NCBI GenBank assembly: GCA_014706385.1
Contig: JACGZH010000002.1
Location: forward strand, 1,302,001-1,366,000
Reading direction: 5' to 3'
Source of the DNA: Phaffia rhodozyma
Taxonomy: Eukaryota; Basidiomycota; Tremellomycetes; Cystofilobasidiales; Mrakiaceae
Length of the DNA stretch: 64,000 bases
This document shows, piece by piece, positions 58,204 to 64,000 of this stretch. A model generated the notes under the pieces. It had not been told where the DNA came from, searched no databases, and was given only the letters and a program-made list of their open reading frames with translations. Made by a program: the position numbers and the translations under genes. Position 1 is the first letter of the stretch. The number at the start of each line of letters is the position of its first letter.

Positions 58204-61200
58204 CTACGTAAACTTGACTCTGGTATCATTTAAGAACTCTGCGAGTGATTCTTCATTCCGATGATCAGGTCGGTTGTCATCACGCAGTCCTGTGGTTGAG
58301 GTCAGATCGCCTAGGTCATCGATTGAATCTTTCTCGCAATCGAACGATCCGTTGGATGGTGAGTGAGGACTCTCTGGTCGTGAGGGAAGAGGAGATGATG
58401 AAGATATAGGGTCGCTGAAGGGAGTTCTGTTGATGCCCCGTCCTCGCCGGTTGTCAAGATCATACTCGTTAGCAGGCTGTAATTCGGACATGGCAACCTC
58501 GGTATTCACCCGAATCTAAGCAAAAAATAATATTAGGTTGTAAGAACGCTGATCGTGAGAGTTGGAGGTCCATCCACTGAGATGCGGACATACTTGAATG
58601 CTGTTTGAACCCAATTCCACGCCATGCCGTTCGGTATTCTCAATGCCTGTTGCTTGCTTCAGGGTTGACCATAAGCTCGACTTCTTGCTCTCTTGATTCG
58701 CTCTGCCCTTTGCTCTGTTCTTCTCTCGCTCCTGCATATAGTTAGCATCGACTTTCCTTTGCACGAAAGCATCATCCTTGGCCATGATGGCGACAGAACC
58801 TAGAGGGCATCGCGTAGAACCCTCGTCGCGATTCACAACATATCCACCTCCCTCTTCTGCAGGAATAGCGGTCTGCCTGAACGATAAAAACATGAGAGAA
58901 TATGAGACCACCGTCTTGTCAGGTACAGCTACAGCTGTATATTGAATTGATTTCGACAAACCCTTGTTTGTGAACATCAGTCGGCTCAGGGAAATCAAAG
59001 TATTCATTCTGCGACGCAGCGCCACGAGTGCCTGGATGACCCGCCCGTCCGGGCATAGTTGGAAGTTTGATGGATGCTCGAACGCCGGTGTCCAGATATG
59101 ACTCGGCAGCGGCAGCGGTATCTCTCTCACGACGACCCTGACCAGGGCTCTGTAATTACCAGACAATCAGGGGCATATGTACAAACTAGTGAGCGATACG
59201 CAGCAGCTTGTAAGCTTTCCAAGATTTAACTTACCATCGTGACGTAGAAGAGGACCAGGGCCTAAAGTGGAGTGGGCCGAATAGACAAAGATTAGTCAAT
59301 CTCCATGATATTACGCAGGAACTTCTCCCTTACATTTATTGTCACCTAAGACAGACCCAAAGAGTTAACTTTGAGTAAGCATGTGAGTAGGGTATAGAGT
59401 GGTAGAGATGTGCAAGAAACTCACATCGCCTCCACAGGAAGAGAGCTATATCGAAGGGGGCGCTTATAGCGATGTTGTTAGGATATGGAGGTACATGATG
59501 TGATGGAAAGTCAAAGAGAGAGTCCGGCTTACACACAACCATCCTAACTGCCGCCCATGCATCAGAGTGAGAACTAGTATGTTTATCGTAGACGTCGTCA
59601 AGGCCGCAAGAGCCGCACTGAAGGATACAAGTGAAACAGTAAAACCATTAGTATAGAGCGCGATGATGAAATCAGGCAAGAAAGTAGCGGACGCACAACA
59701 TCTTTATTACCGAAAAAAAAACATGGAGATACATTCCGAATGATCAAAAACACAATTATGAGGCTTGAGCAAAAACAAGTTCATCACGTTGATGGGAATT
59801 GCACGTACAGTTCTCATAGCGACCGCCCGAATCTTAGGGTTGACGACTTGAGTTTAGAAGTGCAAGGACAAGACGAATAAGTGGGGTCTTTTATTCGGTC
59901 ATATATTCGTATGTAACTCACACTTAGATTTAAGGAGAGGCCAAACAAATAGACTCGTGAGCTGTATCAAATTTGTTCAAAGAATCAGCTTTTAGATCCT
60001 CGAGACTCGGGATGATTGGATGAAGCGGATGACGGACGAAAACATTGAGGAAGAGATCATAGATCAAGAGAGATAGTGATCTAAAGATCAGGACAAAATC
60101 ACAAGTCATTCAGGACAAAAATAATTGGAAAAGGAGTATGAGAATGAACGAAAAAAAAGAGGACAAACGCATAAGTCTCGAGTCCAATATGGCACACCAT
60201 AGTCTCAGGATCGATAGTAGAGATACGTCCTATAAGATAAGCTCAAGTTCAGCACACTATCTAGTGTTCTGATCGAGACAAAACAACATCGCAAGGCGCA
60301 CCGATAATCATCATGATCACAATAATCAAATATGGAGCCCAACAGGCCAAGCAAACTCGGTACATCCAAGATTGCGTTCTCGCCAGTTTTGTGTTCGAAA
60401 CAATATGAACCTTCTCAATGAGGAAGAGATAGACTGATCATCACAGAAACTCGGTCAGTGCTAATGAAACAAATCAGAACGCGGCTAGTTACTCACTAAA
60501 GACCTTGGAGAACGCATAGAACACTGTCTCACAAACGCGATCAGTGATACATTCCAATCGATACTCTATGCCTGGCAGTTACGTGGTGCTTACAGATACA
60601 GCTGAAAATCCCCAAACTACAGATCGCTGCCCTTGAGCTAGTCCCTACACCAAACACCAAAATTCCAGACGAAAATAGAAAGGCCCAACTACTCACGTTG
60701 CATTTCCACTAAGCGATCAGATACATCGTGAAATCTTCGACGATAGAGACAATTGTGATACAGAGATAGCTTACGATGTGAAGAAAGTGGCAAGACAGGC
60801 CAACCTAGGAATCGACCATCGCCTCCACGCAGTCGTTGAAAGCGCGCCGAGATTGAGTGATCGACGAGCGAGGATAAATGACAGAACAGAGAGACCTATA
60901 GAATGGGTTAAATATGAAGTGTATCGACTAAAGATCGATGTCGAACATCGGATGTGCGGACGAACCTCCCATGACTATATGCGCTCAGCACAAAGCAGGG
61001 ACAGGGACAGGAACGAAAACCCGGTAAGTCTCTGACACATCAATCCGGAGGATGGAAAGATGGAACAGACTTACAAACAAAAGCAGCCAGTAGCTGCAGA
61101 CCCGGTCTAGGAAAAACTGAATGAACAGTGACGATTGAAAGATTAGTCAAAATTGGCTATGACTTCAAATGCATGGTCAAGACAAACCACTCACTAACGA

Positions 61201-61346
61201 CAGGCTAGATCAAAAGACCATCAGGCACGAGTCCCATTAATCTACAAGATTGAATACAGATATAACCTGAAATGTAACACAAGGTAGAGACTCACTGCGA
61301 TTTCAGGATGTTCCGTGAAAGTGCTCACGGAAGATACAGCGCTCAT
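58204..61346 (-). CDS. Fungal seven-transmembrane protein (GPCR-like), function unknown
   Basis: About 16 small exons splice in consistent phase from MSAVSSVSTFTEHPEIAP (ATG at 61346) to the TAG at 58206-58204. Hydrophobic spans in order: PGLQLLAAFVFMGGLSVLSF; RLACLATFFTS; AAICSLGIFSCILFYAFSKV; then the conserved loop FIYLFLIEKVHIVSNTKLAR; RVCLACWAPYLIIVIMMIIG; RISTIDPETMVCHIGLETYA; LSLLIYDLFLNVF and TSLFVWPLLKSK; AALAALTTSTINILVLTLMH; then GRQLGWLCLSSCGGDVTIN and ALVLFYVTM. The cytoplasmic tail of about 280 residues is charged, with a helix DANYMQEREKNRAKGRANQE and an acidic Ser-rich end. The YLFLIEKVHIV and GWLCL-S-C-x-D-V motifs recall a fungal 7TM family without assigned ligand. The acceptor at 59847 is CAAG. 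One join seems to need a 5-base exon. Confidence 0.68.
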
Positions 61347-61877
61347 GATGTCGTTGAAGCAACTAGATCGTTAGGTTATCTATGATGATTGACAAGGTCA
61401 CATCAGATCAGTCGATGACCTGTCAATGCGCTTAATGCGTAGAAGAATTGACACATACATGATTGATTGAAAAGAGCTGTTTTCTCGAAGGACAGGAAGG
61501 TGGTGCAAAGGAAGGGGTTGAAAGAAAGGATTCGGAGGTGGCAAAGGAAAGAGGAGATGTGGCAAGGAGAAAGAAGAGAGGTGGCAAGAAAGAAGAGAAG
61601 AAAAGGGTAAAGCAGATGAAGAAAAGGAAGGAGTCGCCGAGGTGTTAGAGAAAGACAGGAGGACAGCTGTCAGTCAAGGAGGTCCATGCGCTCGAAGGAG
61701 GCCCGGGTTGGCAAACAAGGGCAAGTGCCTGACAAGCAGATGTTCTAGCACGTCAATAAGGTCAGCTGGGTCCAAAAGTACCTTACAAAACAGTCAACTA
61801 TTGGAACTCAAGACAACCGGTCATACATCATCCTTCTAACCGCTGTGATCCATGTGGATACGCCACCTGCAAACCCC
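61347..61877. other. 7TM gene promoter and BZZ1 3' flank
   Basis: Upstream region of the 7TM gene (-) on the left, with an A/G-rich block at 61490-61670, and the 3' flank of the BZZ1-like gene on the right. Lys/Glu-rich open frames on the plus strand (61463-61648) come from the purine-rich block and are not genes. Confidence 0.5.
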
Positions 61878-64000
61878 TTAGCCTTGACAATAGTTCGAAG
61901 GGAAAATTCCTACTCTTCCATCCTTGATGCCTTCCCACCATCCATCAGAGTAGTTCCTCCCGTTTGGTGTGAGTTGAACTCTTTCTCCTTCGACCAAGGA
62001 GAGTTCATCGGGTCCCTGAGAGTCATAACTATAAATTGCCGAGACTATCAAGCGCAACACAGTACAATATTCCAGACATTCAAAGACCGAGCGATCGGCC
62101 ATTCAGTCGCCGTTACAGAGGATAGATAGTTCCTGAAAGTCTGCATGACTTACCATAATTATCGCCCTGATCTCTTACATTATTCGTGGTTGTTGCTGCA
62201 GAGGACTCCTTCGGGGATGTATCAACAACCTCAAGATAAGCCGCCGGACAGAGACCCTGATAACCCGTTCCGTCGTCCACCTTCACCCATCCACTATTAT
62301 GCAAATGTCAAATCAAGAAGACTCAGACCGTCAGATATGGCATGTTGTTCACGTTGATCAAAGATCAGTTGACAGAACTTACGATCCATCATCTTCCTCT
62401 ATAACCCTCACAGTCCGGCCTTCGCGAATAGATATTTCAGACTCGGACGTTGCCTCATAATCGAATAATACCTTAGTTTCTCTACCTCCATCCACAAATG
62501 AATCTCCCTCTTCCTCTTCTTCGAAGACTGAGGGAGCAAGGTTAGCCGTTATATGTGAGGCATTGTTTCCTCGTGGAGCAGAGAACCCAGAAGCTCGAGA
62601 CGCGGATGAAGACGATCGGGTTAGATTCGATGTCATAGAGGAGCGCCGGGCTAAAGCAGGGGTCGATCGACAGTTAGAGGGGATCTAGATCAAATAACTC
62701 AGTAAGGTCAGAAATTATTGTCGTATGATGACTCTCGATAATAGCATGTCGAATAAGATGTAAGCATTGGTATATACCTTCAACTCGCATTTACTGTGGA
62801 CAGTAATCCCACAAGCTTTACATGTCTTTCCCTGCTTGCTAAGACCCCAAATTGACTGTTTACAATGAGCGCAATGGGTAGGAATGGTGAAAGAGGAAGA
62901 TTTGAAATCGTGCGGTTGTAGCGAGCCTTGATCATCTATGACAGAGGAGAGCACATTGTTGTACCATTGTTCAAGTTGAGCTTTCAAGGGTTTTTATCGA
63001 ACTTAGCCAAAAGATAAACTTACCTCCCAGCGCATCCTGCAATAGATCTGCAACTACATGTCCTGCAGCCACCTGGTTGTCCAGTGTAGCAACTTCAGTT
63101 AGATTGCCAAGAATACCCTCCATAATCTTATCCGGATCTCCCAAACTAGGATCCGCCGAATACTTGCCGACCAAACCAATCAGATTCGTCAACTCTGTTT
63201 GTTTGGTATGGAGAACAGGAGAGGTGGACTCAATCCGTCCAGCAGATCGAGCAAGCCCTACAATCGTTATAAATCGACCATAACCGCACAAGCTGAGCAT
63301 AGTTATACACGCAAACTCGATAGTATGAATATCGTTGGGATATACTCACTGTTCTGAAGAACTATCTTGGGTCCCGGGTCGAGACCTACGGCAGATAGTC
63401 GAAAGCATATATTAAGCTTGAAAAGTCAGGCCAAACTTGCTTTGACAGACAACAATCAACGCAGAGATGGAGGAATTGATAGACGCACACCATACACCGA
63501 CTTCGTATAGGCCTTCTGCAGGTTCCCAGACCCAGTCTGGAGGTTCTTGCCAACTTCCAACTCGAGTGTTGCATCGTACAAAAAGCTCCAAATCCTTTAT
63601 ATTGTCACAGTTCTGAAGAGACGTTATGGAAGAATTCGTTATTTTTGAGAGTGATGAGAGGTGGGCAACCTGAAGAGATTGATCTGTTGCTAGCAAGCTA
63701 GATAGTGTGTTCAAAGACGAGAGATGGAGGTCCTCTTGAAAAGAATGAGAAGCAATGACGTGTTTAATGCGAGAACGTCTTCTGAAGATAAACCTGGAAA
63801 TGTATGTTCTTACGAAGTTTCTGTATGATAGGATAAGGAGAAAGATCAGCATTGCACAATCCAGTACCGCGGTGAGAGGGCGACAACAGCTTACATCTTC
63901 GAAAGCTGGTAAATCTATCCTATAGAATTTTTCTTTCATCTTGTTGGCGATTCCTGTTTGAATGATAAATGCGCTACAAGCATCGACGTGTGAGAAAGCA
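61878..64000 (-). CDS. BZZ1: Bzz1-like F-BAR / C1 / double-SH3 protein (5' end outside window)
   Basis: Membrane-bending actin-patch protein that works with Las17/WASP and type I myosin at endocytic sites. The window holds the C-terminal portion in several exons. Part of the F-BAR and linker region comes first: MKEKFYRIDLPAFED, DLELFVRCNTRVGSWQEPPD, WVWEPAEGLYEVGVW, then TELTNLIGLVGKYSADPSLG and DNQVAAGHVVADLLQDALG. A C1-type zinc finger follows (HDFKSSSFTIPTHCAHC, CKACGITVHSKCELKV), with the H-x12-C-x2-C pattern. SH3-1 is VLFDYEATSESEISIREG to GTGYQGLCPAAYLEVV; SH3-2 is AIYSYDSQGPDELSLVEGER to DGWWEG and GIFPSNYC at the extreme C-terminus (TAA at 61880-61878). Domain order F-BAR-C1-SH3-SH3 is diagnostic. 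The start lies beyond 64000. Confidence 0.82.

Noticed and set aside
61463..61648. Lys/Glu-rich 61-codon open frame
   Set aside because: Product of an A/G-rich block in an intergenic region, with no homology-like segment.
1..64000. CRISPR arrays, prophage, biosynthetic cluster or secondary-metabolite core genes
   Set aside because: None seen on either strand; the window is ordinary nuclear fungal DNA apart from the tRNA/repeat island.

Overview
This window is nuclear DNA of an intron-rich fungus. Almost every gene is broken into short exons by introns of roughly 50-120 bases with GTNNGT-type donors, and the gene set is plainly fungal: a Zn2Cys6 regulator with a fungal_trans region, a Pho80/Pcl-type cyclin, Mdv1 and Bzz1. 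Very high intron density (up to about 20 per gene) and the protein types suggest a basidiomycete, perhaps a yeast-like tremellomycete such as Phaffia/Xanthophyllomyces; that placement is inference. I see no bacterial, viral or CRISPR sequence.

Layout. 1-8.2 kb: start of an MFS sugar/quinate permease (-), a TG-rich stretch and a 9-bp minisatellite, a WD40/DUF2415-like protein (-), a mitochondrial-looking membrane protein (+) and an ING/PHD chromatin protein (+). 8.7-22.3 kb: aquaporin (-), PA-TM-RING ubiquitin ligase (+), PCL-type cyclin (-), a 2.4-kb gene-poor stretch, then a DHA1-type drug/polyamine MFS transporter (+). 22.8-40.7 kb: Nop13-like nucleolar RNA-binding protein (-), an unrecognised protein (+), a 21-exon Zn2Cys6 transcription factor (-), a SWI3/RSC8 chromatin-remodelling subunit (-), a Ser-rich unknown (-) and Fcf2, a pre-rRNA processing factor (+).

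40.7-45.0 kb is an island with no intact protein gene. It holds four tRNA genes (Thr-CGT, Lys-TTT with an intron, Ala-AGC, probable Arg-TCG with an intron), three copies of a dispersed repeat that I do not recognise (two direct, one inverted), and decayed coding-like sequence, as expected of a retroelement landing zone next to tRNA genes. 45.0-64.0 kb returns to dense housekeeping genes: an L51/S25/CI-B8-like mitochondrial protein (-), Mdv1 (+), Nfu1 (+), Nap1 with a CaaX box (+), Dph6 fused to RidA domains (+), a fungal seven-transmembrane protein (-) and a Bzz1-like F-BAR/C1/SH3 protein (-), cut by the window end.

Neighbouring genes form no pathway cluster. Themes recur: ribosome biogenesis/translation (Nop13, Fcf2, Dph6, tRNAs), chromatin (ING, SWI3, Nap1) and mitochondria (the 4.7-kb gene, the CI-B8-like protein, Mdv1, Nfu1). 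The most unusual sequence-wide signal is repeated use of AAG, nearly always AAAG, as the 3' splice site, in at least eight introns across seven genes; reading frame and conserved protein motifs require it in the best cases.
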